From JARFQH01 sp041299015 (GTDB taxonomy: Bacteria; Desulfobacterota; Desulfobacteria; Desulfobacterales; SG8-13): a stretch of 26,294 nt of DNA. The DNA lies in NCBI GenBank assembly GCA_041299015.1, contig JBFYWB010000013.1, forward strand, positions 1 through 26,294, written 5' to 3'. How positions within the stretch are numbered: the stretch's first letter is position 1; every line of letters starts with the position of its first letter. The translations under genes were made by a program, and so were the position numbers. Shown piece by piece: positions 1 through 7,268 of this stretch. The notes below the pieces were generated by a model, which was not told the DNA's origin, searched no databases, and was given only the letters and a program-made list of their open reading frames with translations.

Positions 1-13
1 GTCGAGTTTGAAA

Positions 14-42
14 TTGACCGGTTTTTACAGTTCGGCTATAGG
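14..42 (+). promoter_or_regulatory. Candidate sigma70 promoter of the CoA-transferase/GNAT gene
   Basis: TTGACC (14-19), a 17-bp spacer, then TATAGG (37-42). The -35 box matches 5 of 6 consensus bases and the -10 box 4 of 6, with ideal spacing. Transcription would start near 49, on top of the cluster of ATG codons at 43, 49 and 52, so the message would be leaderless or nearly so. The window begins only 13 bases upstream, so another promoter further out cannot be excluded. Confidence 0.4.
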
Positions 43-1977
43 ATGGCCATGATGTCAAGACCTGTCAAACCAGCCGGCCTGACCGGAGAAGGACCGACCG
101 ATCCGGTCTGGGAAAAGATGGCGGTGCCGCCCGAGCAGGCCATCGCGGCCCTGGCGCCCGGGATGAGCGTTTTCATCGGCACCGGCGTGGCCGAGCCCCG
201 CACCCTGATGAAGCACGTGATGGGAGCGGAAGCCGCCCACCTTCAGGACCTCGAACTCATTCAGCTGGTCAGCCTAGGGGACGCCATTTCCCTCGAGGCC
301 CTCAGCACTCATCGCTACCGGTTGAAAACATTTTTCTCGGGCTGGGCCGCCAGCGAGGCCATCAGCGCCGGGCAGGTCGATCTGATCCCGAGCCGGTTTT
401 CGGAAATCCCGCGCCTGATCACCTCCGGCCGCATCCAGATCGATGCGGCCCTCATTCAGGTAACGCCGCCGAATGCGGACGGCTATTGCAGCTTCGGCAT
501 AGCGGTCGATGTCGCGCGCCTGGTGCTTGATCGCGCGCGGGTCAGGATCGGTGAAATCAACCCGCGTGTACCGGTGACCCTGGGCGATACGCTCGTGCAT
601 GTGTCCGAATTCAACCACCTGGTGCGATCCACCGAAACGCCGATCTATTTTCCCCGCTGGCCCGTTGACGACGTTTTCGATCGGGTGGCCGCCCATGTCG
701 CCGCGGTGATCGAGGACGGCAGCTGCCTCGCCTTTTCGATCGGGCCGCTGTATGAGGCCCTCGGCCGGCACCTGGTCCACAAACGGAACCTCGGCCTGCA
801 CACGCCCTTCTTCACCGATGCCGCGATGGACCTGGTCAAAAGCGGTGCCGTCACCAACCGGCACAAAGAGATCTTCCGCGGCAAGTCCCTCACCTGTTAC
901 GCCTTCGGGACCCCCGCATTGATGGCCTGGCTCGACCACAACCCGCTGGTCGAATTTCAGCAGCTCGACAAGGTCTTCGCGCCGAAGCAGATCGGCCAGA
1001 ATCCGCGGTTCGTGGGAATCCTTCCGGCCCGCAAGGTCGATCTTTCGGGCCGTGTCGTCATGCACGTCGGCAAGGGCAACGTCACGGCCGGTCCCGGTGA
1101 TGTGCTGGACCTGATGCACGGGACCGAGTTATCGGTCGGAGGATTGTGCCTGTTCGCCCTGCCGAGCCGCAATTTGCGCGGCGAACCCAACATCCGCACG
1201 ACGGTGGACGCGTTCCCCAACCAGTTGAACGTCAGAGAATCGGTCGACATGGTGGCCACGGAACACGGCATCGCCAGTCTGAGCGGTCGGAGCCTCCGCG
1301 AACGGGCCCAGGCCTTGATCGAAATTGCGCATCCCGATGACCGGCAAAACTTGGTCGCAAGCGCCAAAAAAATGAACATTTTGTATCCCGACCAGGTCTT
1401 TCTCGCCGAATCCGCCCATCTCTATCCCGCCCACCTTCACACCCGGCAGCGTTTCAAAGGCGACCTCGAGGTCCGTTTCAGGGCGATCAAGCCGTCGGAC
1501 GAAGAGGGCATGCGGCGGCTTTTCTACCGGTTTTCCGACGAGGCGGTATACTATCGCTATTTCACGCCCGTTAAAACCATGCCGCACGCCAAGATGCAGT
1601 TATACGTCAACGTGGATTACGACCGAACGCTTGCGATCGTGGGACTGGTCGGCGAAACCGGCGCGGGGCGCATCATCGCAGAGGCCCGTTTTATCCGCGA
1701 ACCGCACCGCCCGTATGCCGACGTCGCCTTCGTGGTCGACGAGGCCTATCAAGGCTTGGGGATCGGGACCTTCATGCTCAAAATGCTGGTGCGGCTGGCC
1801 ACAGAGCGAGGTCTGCAGGGATTTACCGCCGATGTGTTGGCCTCGAACAAGGCCATGATGAAAGTGTTTGAAAAGAGCGGCCTGACCATCAAGGCCAACC
1901 TGGAAGACGGCATCTACACGCTGACCATGGCGCTTGACCGCCACCGCACCGCAGCGCAAGACGATCCGCCGCTCTGA
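43..1977 (+). CDS. Acetyl-CoA hydrolase/transferase-like domain fused to a Pat-like GNAT acetyltransferase
   Basis: A two-part protein of 644 aa. Residues ~25-460 resemble the acetyl-CoA hydrolase / 4-hydroxybutyrate CoA-transferase family: VFIGTG near 43-48, the EDGSCLAFSIG stretch near 227, and IGQNPRFVGI near 316. Residues ~475-635 are a GNAT domain with the acetyl-CoA loop QGLGIG at 570-575. Its opening (RAIKPSDEEGMRRLF, then YRYFTPVK) resembles the GNAT half of Pat-type protein lysine acetyltransferases. In CoA-transferases of this family a Glu in an HSEM/HTEL-type motif forms the covalent CoA thioester. Here the aligned stretch reads HTPFF, with Pro255 where Glu is expected, so the transferase half may be inactive and sense acyl-CoA. 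That alignment is from memory of the family. Start is uncertain among ATGs at 43, 49 and 52. The fusion architecture itself is known; its substrate is not evident. Confidence 0.85.
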   Translation: MAMMSRPVKPAGLTGEGPTDPVWEKMAVPPEQAIAALAPGMSVFIGTGVAEPRTLMKHVMGAEAAHLQDLELIQLVSLGDAISLEALSTHRYRLKTFFSGWAASEAISAGQVDLIPSRFSEIPRLITSGRIQIDAALIQVTPPNADGYCSFGIAVDVARLVLDRARVRIGEINPRVPVTLGDTLVHVSEFNHLVRSTETPIYFPRWPVDDVFDRVAAHVAAVIEDGSCLAFSIGPLYEALGRHLVHKRNLGLHTPFFTDAAMDLVKSGAVTNRHKEIFRGKSLTCYAFGTPALMAWLDHNPLVEFQQLDKVFAPKQIGQNPRFVGILPARKVDLSGRVVMHVGKGNVTAGPGDVLDLMHGTELSVGGLCLFALPSRNLRGEPNIRTTVDAFPNQLNVRESVDMVATEHGIASLSGRSLRERAQALIEIAHPDDRQNLVASAKKMNILYPDQVFLAESAHLYPAHLHTRQRFKGDLEVRFRAIKPSDEEGMRRLFYRFSDEAVYYRYFTPVKTMPHAKMQLYVNVDYDRTLAIVGLVGETGAGRIIAEARFIREPHRPYADVAFVVDEAYQGLGIGTFMLKMLVRLATERGLQGFTADVLASNKAMMKVFEKSGLTIKANLEDGIYTLTMALDRHRTAAQDDPPL

Positions 1978-2088
1978 TCCCGAGTCTGAAACCCCGCCGT
2001 CGTCTGCGCCGCAATTGCGCCGATCGCCCGGCCGAAGCCGTCCCGATCCGCAAACGATCGCCAACGTCGACGCTCATCGCCAAACCGG

Positions 2089-2562
2089 CTAACTCACGAT
2101 GAGTATGGACGCATCCTGCGCCAGGTGCAGGACCTTTTGGGAGATGCTCCCCAGAAAGAACTCCCTAATGCTGGAAATACCGCGGCGGCCCAGAACCACG
2201 AGGTCGTAGCCCGAACGTGCCTCGTCGGCAATGTCCCGGGCGATCCCCCTTTTCTTCGGTTCGGTCTTGATGGCGATGCTGTCGCTGTCGAATCCCGCCT
2301 GCCGCAAAACGTCCACGGCCTTGGCCAGGGCCGTGGACACCAAGTCCTTCTTTTTGTCTTCCAAAGCGCAGAAGGCCTGCTGCTGGGTCTTAAAATAAGG
2401 CGTCAGCTCCGGACTGTTCATGTCGCACAGCGCGGCCGTATCCTGGAGCACGCTGAAAAGAGTGACGTGGTTGTCCGCTGAGAACGTCCGGGCGACGTAC
2501 TGTACGGCCCGCATTGCATTTTCGGAATCATCGAATGCAATCAATATCTTCTGTCCCATCAT
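2089..2562 (-). CDS. Universal stress protein, single UspA domain
   Basis: A 157-aa cytoplasmic protein, the usual length for one Usp domain. It opens with KILIAFDDSENAMRAVQY, the typical first strand and helix. Near the C-terminus it has the complete ATP-binding signature G-x2-G-x9-G-S (GRRGISSIREFFLGS), followed by VLHLAQDASILIV. It is therefore predicted to be an ATP-binding Usp, a class linked to energy or redox stress. The start is fixed by a GGAGG at 2569-2573 (minus strand), 6 bases before the ATG at 2562; a second ATG follows immediately. The gene is convergent with the CoA-transferase fusion and divergent from the flavoprotein gene. A weak minus-strand promoter (TTGATT near 2708) is possible but not convincing. 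Confidence 0.92.
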   Translation of the reverse strand: MMGQKILIAFDDSENAMRAVQYVARTFSADNHVTLFSVLQDTAALCDMNSPELTPYFKTQQQAFCALEDKKKDLVSTALAKAVDVLRQAGFDSDSIAIKTEPKKRGIARDIADEARSGYDLVVLGRRGISSIREFFLGSISQKVLHLAQDASILIVS

Positions 2563-2852
2563 TCATAGCCTCCTTTAACATTTCGTTCGCATGGCCAGCA
2601 TCACACGGCGGGGTCTCCGATCAGGCGTCCGCCGCCACCGCGCCGCGGCACCCGCGCCCCGGCACGGTCACTGGTCTGATCCGTTCTTATGACAGCCGCC
2701 GGCCTAAAATCAACACAATTCACTCAAAAAAACCGGCCTGTTGTGCCCCTCTGCGGCAGTGGCGGCTCTATTGACCTGCCGGATACTATTCTCTATAATG
2801 CGCTGCGTGTGTTGGATTCCCCGGAGCCGATTCTCTCATAAGGCGGTGCAAC
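2563..2852. other. Divergent intergenic region between usp and flavoprotein genes
   Basis: About 290 bases with no credible gene. It holds the ribosome binding site of the minus-strand usp gene, a GC-rich stretch (about 2620-2670), an AT-richer stretch (2700-2740) suited to a minus-strand promoter, and the strong plus-strand promoter at 2771-2799. No terminator or repeat was recognised. Confidence 0.6.
2771..2799 (+). promoter_or_regulatory. Strong sigma70-type promoter of the flavoprotein gene
   Basis: TTGACC (2771-2776), exactly 17 bases, then a perfect TATAAT (2794-2799). Predicted transcription start is near 2806, giving a leader of about 47 bases before the ATG at 2853. This is one of the two best promoter matches in the window. 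Confidence 0.75.
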
Positions 2853-4343
2853 ATGCCGGAAAAATACGATCTTTGCATCATCGGCGGCGGTCCGGCAGGC
2901 TTCGCCGGGGCGATGCGTGCACTGGACCTGGGCAAGCATGTCTGTATCCTCGAGGCCGACGAGATCGGCGGGACCGGGGTGATGTGGGGTGCGCTTTCCT
3001 CAAAAACCATGTGGGAACTGGCCAAGGACTACGACGTCGCGGCCAAAGTCGACCGGGGCTACCGGAGCGCCGGCTTGAGCGTCAACTATGCCGCGGTGCG
3101 CAACACCGTGATCCAAGCCGTCAAGCAGAAGCAGTACCAGATGCTCTCCCAGCTTGAGACCTATTCCCCCCTGCGCTGGAAAGGCCCGGGATCGATCGCC
3201 TTCAAACGCGGCCGGGGGACCTTTCTTTCGCGTGAACAAATCGAGGTGACGAATGGAAACGGCGCCAAGGAAGAAATCAGCGCCGATTTCTTTCTGATCT
3301 GCACCGGTTCCCGGCCGCGGGATTTTCCGCTCATCGCAGTCGACCAACAGCGGATCCTGAACTCCGACGGCATCCTCAACCTCAAAGAATTCCCCAAAAG
3401 GCTGGTGATCATCGGTGCCGGAATCGTCGGCTGCGAATACGCTACGATCTTTTCCAACTACGATCAGACCAAGGTATTCCTGGTCGATCACCAGGAAAGG
3501 ATCATCCCCTTCGAGGATGAAGACGTCAGCCGTTTCGTGAGTCAAAACCTCAAGAAAAACAACGTCGACATCTTTCATTCCGCCAATCTGCGGACCATCA
3601 ACGCCAGGCCCGGCCACCTCGAGGTGATCCTCGATTTTGCCGACGATCATTCGGAGGTGGTCGAAGCCGACGCGGCCCTGATCTCGATCGGGCGCACGCC
3701 CAACCTGTCGGATCTTAACCTCGACCGGATCGGGGTTACAACCGACGATATGGGCTTTCTTGCCTGTGACGAGAACTGCCAGGTCAAAGACAACATCTAC
3801 GCCGCCGGAGACGTGACCCGCCATCCGGCCCTGGTGAACATCGCCGAAACCGAGGCCCGTTACGCCGTGAAACACATGTTCAGAGCCATCAAATGGCCGC
3901 TCAGGTACAGCAACATGTCCACCGTTATGTTCTTCAAACCGGCGGTGGCGGCGGTCGGCCTCAACGAGCAGACCTGTCGTCAAAAAAAAATCCCCTACCG
4001 CGTTGCGGTCTATTCCAATGCCCTGGTGACCCGTGCCATCGCCATGCAGGCCACCGACGGCTTCGTCAAAATCATCGTCAGCGACGACGAGCGGCAAATG
4101 CTCCTGGGCATGCGCGCCGCCGGACCCCAGGCATCGACGACGATCATGTCGATTGCCCTGCTGATGGACCAGGAAAAAGGCATAAACGACGTTCTCAAAT
4201 CGGTGCACCCCCATCCCACCATGTCGGAAAACATTCAGGAATGCCTGCGCGTCCTGCTCGGAAAATCGGTTTATAAACCGCACGCCTTTCCGGATTACAT
4301 TCAGATCCGCCGGTGGCATCCGGAACGCGGGGAGACGCTATGA
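2853..4343 (+). CDS. SthA/dihydrolipoamide dehydrogenase-like FAD/NAD(P) oxidoreductase lacking the redox disulfide
   Basis: A 496-aa protein of the flavoprotein disulfide reductase superfamily. It has the N-terminal FAD Rossmann motif (IIGGGPAGFAG, ~9-19), a second dinucleotide motif (IIGAGIVGCEYA, ~188-199), the second FAD motif (YAAGDVTRHPALV, ~316) and the C-terminal dimerisation domain. The active-site segment, normally C-x4-C, reads GTGVMWGALSSK: Gly42 and Ala47 replace both cysteines. The C-terminal His-Glu dyad is kept (H454-PTMS-E459). SthA transhydrogenases lack only the second Cys; this one lacks both, so thiol-disulfide chemistry is unlikely, and direct hydride transfer between pyridine nucleotides or to a quinone or other acceptor is the better guess. 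RBS AAGGCGG precedes the ATG. No lipoyl or dehydrogenase-complex genes lie nearby. Confidence 0.85.
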   Translation: MPEKYDLCIIGGGPAGFAGAMRALDLGKHVCILEADEIGGTGVMWGALSSKTMWELAKDYDVAAKVDRGYRSAGLSVNYAAVRNTVIQAVKQKQYQMLSQLETYSPLRWKGPGSIAFKRGRGTFLSREQIEVTNGNGAKEEISADFFLICTGSRPRDFPLIAVDQQRILNSDGILNLKEFPKRLVIIGAGIVGCEYATIFSNYDQTKVFLVDHQERIIPFEDEDVSRFVSQNLKKNNVDIFHSANLRTINARPGHLEVILDFADDHSEVVEADAALISIGRTPNLSDLNLDRIGVTTDDMGFLACDENCQVKDNIYAAGDVTRHPALVNIAETEARYAVKHMFRAIKWPLRYSNMSTVMFFKPAVAAVGLNEQTCRQKKIPYRVAVYSNALVTRAIAMQATDGFVKIIVSDDERQMLLGMRAAGPQASTTIMSIALLMDQEKGINDVLKSVHPHPTMSENIQECLRVLLGKSVYKPHAFPDYIQIRRWHPERGETL

Positions 4344-4552
4344 AGTTCACCGGCACCGTTGCGCACGAACCGCTGCGGAAGGAAGCCGCCGATCGGCAAA
4401 AATTCACGGGCTGCTTCCATTGGTTTGCACCCGCTCGGAAATCGACCGAATGGCGCTCAACGAAGTTGTGCTCATGTGACACTTTACATATTTTTTGCCC
4501 GCTTAGCGCCCTCGCGACCGACCTGGGGCACGCCCGCCGCGGCGATCGATAG
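4340..4552 (+). CDS. Possible small ORF coupled to the flavoprotein gene by an ATGA overlap
   Basis: A 70-codon frame whose ATG overlaps the flavoprotein stop (ATGA at 4340-4343), with GGGGAG at 4329-4334 as a possible ribosome binding site. The product (MKFTGTVAHEPLRKEA...) has three cysteines in its middle and no family I recognise. Its first ~25 codons are GC-rich at third positions like real genes here, but the middle becomes AT-rich, and a possible promoter for the next gene lies inside it. It may be a chance frame. Confidence 0.22.
   Translation: MKFTGTVAHEPLRKEAADRQKFTGCFHWFAPARKSTEWRSTKLCSCDTLHIFCPLSALATDLGHARRGDR
4466..4494 (+). promoter_or_regulatory. Weak candidate promoter for the tandem Usp gene
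   Basis: TTGTGC (4466-4471), 17 bases, TATTTT (4489-4494), in the only AT-rich patch of the 284-base gap before the tandem Usp gene. The predicted start near 4501 leaves a leader of about 127 bases. Both boxes are imperfect. Confidence 0.35.
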
Positions 4553-4627
4553 ACCGGATCTCCGCCCGGACGGCCCGGTTCGGCGAAAAGCCGTCAATTC
4601 TCACACCGCTCTCGGAGAAACCGCCCG

Positions 4628-5518
4628 ATGAACGTCAAGGTGAGCAGCATCCTGTGTGCGGTCGACTTCTCGAAGTTCTCGCAGCCGGTCCTCGATTATG
4701 CCAGCGGCCTGGCACGCGGTTTCGGCGCGGATCTCATTGTGTTTCATTCTCTCAACATCCATCGCACGCCACTGCCCGACGAAGTCGCGCAGGTCGAAGG
4801 CGCCCGCACGCGGATTGCGCAACTGGTCGGGAATCGTCCGGTCAACTGGCGCACGGTCATCCGCAGTGGAGACCCGGTAGCGGCCATCGATCGTTACGTG
4901 CGAAATCACGACATCGGGATCGTGGTGGCGGCCAGCTACGGGCTGTCCGGCTGGAAACGCTTGCTGGGCGGTACCATCGTCGAGGCGCTGGCCCGAACGC
5001 TGGCCCGACCCCTGCTCGTGGTGCGGGCCTCGAAAGCCTCCGGGCCTCTCCCAACCGGCTCTCCGGATGGGTTCGCCCTGCAGAATATCCTGGTGGCCTG
5101 CGACCTGTCCGCTGCAGCGGAGAGCCTCTATCCCTGTGCGGCCGCCTTCGCCCGCAGTTTCGATGCCCGCTTGCATTTCGCGCACGCTGTCGAAACGCCG
5201 GTCTCAGACCGGGGAGTTTCCAATGTCGGTCCCTATACCGAGGCGCAGTTGGCGCTGAAGGATCACCTGCACGCGCGCCTGGTTCAGCGCTTGCCTGAAC
5301 CCATCCGCCGCGACACCTGTTTCAAAGTCGTCGTCCTGCAGGGAAATCCCGCAGACAGCCTCATGGATTACGCGGCGGCCAACGCCGTGGAGTTGATCAT
5401 CGTCGGGGTGCGACCGCGGCATGGTTTTCAGAAACTCTTTATCGGCTCGACGACGGAAACCCTGCTGCGACATGCACCCTGCGATGTGCTCGCGCTGCCG
5501 TATCAAAGCGTTTTGTAG
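4628..5518 (+). CDS. Tandem universal stress protein (two UspA domains)
   Basis: A 296-aa protein with two Usp domains, about 1-140 and 150-296. Each begins with the characteristic strand (SSILCAVDFSKFSQPVLDYA; then NILVACDLSAAAESLYPCA). The first domain ends with ASYGLSGWKRLLGGTIVEALA, where the first Gly of G-x2-G-x9-G-S/T is Ala. The second ends with GVRPRHGFQKLFIGSTTETLL, where the spacing at the front of the motif is altered but the G-S-T end is kept. Nucleotide binding may therefore differ between domains. It is the second Usp gene within 2.5 kb, on the opposite strand from the first. RBS GGAG lies about 10 bases before the ATG. Tandem Usp proteins usually act as cytoplasmic stress factors; no partner is shown by the sequence. 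Confidence 0.9.
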   Translation: MNVKVSSILCAVDFSKFSQPVLDYASGLARGFGADLIVFHSLNIHRTPLPDEVAQVEGARTRIAQLVGNRPVNWRTVIRSGDPVAAIDRYVRNHDIGIVVAASYGLSGWKRLLGGTIVEALARTLARPLLVVRASKASGPLPTGSPDGFALQNILVACDLSAAAESLYPCAAAFARSFDARLHFAHAVETPVSDRGVSNVGPYTEAQLALKDHLHARLVQRLPEPIRRDTCFKVVVLQGNPADSLMDYAAANAVELIIVGVRPRHGFQKLFIGSTTETLLRHAPCDVLALPYQSVL

Positions 5519-5615
5519 AATCGGAAGGGTTAAAACCGTTGGAACGGCGTATCGAAAATTTTTCCTGGCGTTCGGCTGCGGCCGCGACCCTTATGCAGCT
5601 CTCAACCGCATCTGA

Positions 5616-5640
5616 TTTCCCGATGCCGCCCGGCGGGAAA
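5616..5640. repeat. Inverted repeat upstream of the deacetylase gene
   Basis: TTTCCCG (5616-5622) and CGGGAAA (5634-5640) form a 7-bp stem around an 11-base loop, ending 16 bases before the GTG start of the deacetylase gene. There is no T-tract, so an mRNA structure or a protein-binding site near the ribosome binding site is more likely than a terminator. Confidence 0.4.
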
Positions 5641-5656
5641 GATTGAGTGGAGCCCC

Positions 5657-6784
5657 GTGTCCGGTGAAAAAAACATCATCGCCGCACCCTCCGGACCGTC
5701 CACCGGCATTGTCCGCAGTCCGGCCTTTCAGGATCACCGAACCGCCGACGGCCACCCGGAGAACCAGGGGCGGCTGGAAGCCATCTACCGCATGCTGGAT
5801 CAAACGGCTGCGCTGCGGCGGTTTGTCCTCGTCGAGGTCCGGCCGGCCGAAGCAGACGAGATTCTTCTGGTTCACTCGGCCGGCCACCTTGAAAGAGTCG
5901 CCGCTACGGCCGCGCGCGAATCGACCGCCTTGACTCCTGATACCATCGTCTCCGCCGGCTCTTACCACGCAGCCCGTCTGGCCGTCGGAGGAGTGTTGGA
6001 GGCCGTAGCCCGGGTGGCGGACGGCCGCCTCGCCAGCGCTTTCGCCCTTGTGCGGCCGCCCGGACACCACGCGGAGAGAAACCGGGCCATGGGGTACTGC
6101 CTGTTCAACAACGTCGCCCTGGCGGCCGCCTATGCCCGCAAGGTTCTCGGCATGGAGCGCGTGATGGTTCTGGACTGGGATGTGCACCACGGCAACGGGA
6201 CCCAGCACATCTTCGAGCAGGACGACCGGGTCCTGTTCGTCTCCATCCACCAGTACCCGCATTTTCCCGGCACCGGCTGTTTCACCGATGCGGGTATCGG
6301 CCGAGGAGAAGGATACTCGGTCAACATCCCGATCCCGAAAGGCTATGGAAACGGTGAGTACACCGCGATCCTGCAAGCGCTGCTGACGCCGTTGGCCGCG
6401 GAGTTCAAACCCGAGCTGATCCTGGTTTCGGCCGGTTTCGATCCGCATGCCTCCGATCCTCACGGCGGCATGCGCCTGACGCCGACGGGTTTCGCAGCCC
6501 TGACCCGGTGTCTGTTGGCGTGCGCCGAGGGCTGCTGCGGTGGGCGGGTGGTCCTCGTTCTGGAGGGCGGCTATGATGTCGGCACCATCGGCGCCAGCGT
6601 CGAGGCGGTGCTCAATGAACTCTCCGGCGCGACGATGAGCGCGATCGCCGAGATGGCCGCGACCGCAACCCCCAAAAAGGTCGCCTATGCTCTCAAGCGG
6701 GTCGTGAACGTCCACCGCCAGTACTGGAAAAGTCTGCGTCCGCCGCTGAAAGTCACTTGTTCCGGTAGAACCGTCCACATCTGA
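5657..6784 (+). CDS. Histone-deacetylase-family / AcuC-like deacetylase
   Basis: A 375-aa zinc hydrolase of the HDAC/AcuC/acetylpolyamine amidohydrolase superfamily, close to a full class II-like catalytic domain. Visible are HPEN near residue 32, RPPGHHAE with the catalytic His pair H137-H138, DWDVHHGNGT with zinc ligands D175 and H177, SAGFDPH with the third ligand D262, and EGGYD with Y306. It should remove acetyl groups from lysines or small amines. The first in-frame start is GTG at 5657, with GGAG only 4 bases before it, so the start is less secure than the fold. It stands 3.7 kb downstream of a GNAT protein acetyltransferase, on the same strand. In bacteria such as Bacillus, AcuC reverses acetylation of acetyl-CoA synthetase; that role here is inference. 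Confidence 0.92.
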   Translation: MSGEKNIIAAPSGPSTGIVRSPAFQDHRTADGHPENQGRLEAIYRMLDQTAALRRFVLVEVRPAEADEILLVHSAGHLERVAATAARESTALTPDTIVSAGSYHAARLAVGGVLEAVARVADGRLASAFALVRPPGHHAERNRAMGYCLFNNVALAAAYARKVLGMERVMVLDWDVHHGNGTQHIFEQDDRVLFVSIHQYPHFPGTGCFTDAGIGRGEGYSVNIPIPKGYGNGEYTAILQALLTPLAAEFKPELILVSAGFDPHASDPHGGMRLTPTGFAALTRCLLACAEGCCGGRVVLVLEGGYDVGTIGASVEAVLNELSGATMSAIAEMAATATPKKVAYALKRVVNVHRQYWKSLRPPLKVTCSGRTVHI

Positions 6785-6832
6785 CGTTCAGACGATGACG
6801 GCCGCGTCACCCGGCAAAGGAGCGGGAAAAGC

Positions 6833-7159
6833 ATGGACAAGATCAAGATCATGGAGGCATCGGTGCGCAAGTGGAACCGGATCATCGCCGGAAAGAGCTC
6901 CGACGGCGGCGTCCTGGACTGCCCCCCCTGCAGAATTTTTTACATGCTGGTGTGCACCGGCTGTCCCATCGCCCAATACACCGGCAAGAAGTTCTGCAGG
7001 GGGTCTCCCTACGGCCGCTGGTACTGGCACCAGAACAACGAGCACGGCCACATCCGAAAAAAAATTTACTGCCCCGAGTGTCTGCGCCTGGCGACCGACA
7101 TGCGGGATTTCATGATCGAAATCGTCGCCGACCTGAAGAGCAAGAAAGCACAGACCTGA
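6833..7159 (+). CDS. Small seven-cysteine protein, probable metal or Fe-S binding
   Basis: A 108-aa protein with a cysteine pattern C30-x2-C33, C41-x2-C44, C55 and C80-x2-C83. The core (DCPPC, then CTGCPI, then TGKKFCRGSPY, then a His-containing stretch W-H-Q-N-N-E-H-G-H) recalls small uncharacterised proteins of anaerobes and some phages built on C-x2-C ... CxGCP(I/V) ... C-x-G-(S/T)-P-Y. The function of that family is unknown to me. Spaced CxxC pairs argue for zinc or an Fe-S cluster. There is no signal peptide, so it should be cytoplasmic. The start is well supported: AAAGGAG at 6816-6822, 10 bases before the ATG. It follows the deacetylase by 48 bases on the same strand and may be co-transcribed. 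Confidence 0.8.
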   Translation: MDKIKIMEASVRKWNRIIAGKSSDGGVLDCPPCRIFYMLVCTGCPIAQYTGKKFCRGSPYGRWYWHQNNEHGHIRKKIYCPECLRLATDMRDFMIEIVADLKSKKAQT

Positions 7160-7190
7160 CAACCCGGCAACCACCCCGCCGGAATCGGCC

Positions 7191-7215
7191 CCCCGGCGGA
7201 ACGGCTCCGCCGGGG
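7191..7215 (+). repeat. Perfect 10-bp hairpin between the cysteine protein and membrane protein genes
   Basis: CCCCGGCGGA (7191-7200), loop ACGGC, TCCGCCGGGG (7206-7215): a perfect, very GC-rich stem. The following bases (ATAACCG) are not a T-tract, so it is not a classical intrinsic terminator. It could stop 3' exonucleases, assist factor-dependent termination, or attenuate expression of the downstream gene. Confidence 0.6.
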
Positions 7216-7268
7216 ATAACCGCGCTGGAACACCTGCCGTCAACCAGCAGACCAAGGGTAAAGCAGAG

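Noticed and set aside
274..1119. Long minus-strand open frame opposite the CoA-transferase gene
   Set aside because: It lies wholly within a recognised gene; its product is His/Asp/Gly/Arg-rich without any domain, as expected for an antisense frame in GC-rich DNA.
1978..2088. Search for a bidirectional terminator between the convergent CoA-transferase and usp genes
   Set aside because: Only a short GCAATTGC palindrome was found; no stem with a T-tract on either strand.
3000..4319. 439-codon minus-strand frame opposite the flavoprotein gene
   Set aside because: Full overlap with a clear flavoprotein and a product of repetitive Val/Asp/Gly/His composition with no motif.
5591..6778. 395-codon minus-strand frame opposite the deacetylase gene
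   Set aside because: The plus strand carries every HDAC catalytic motif; the antisense product has none.
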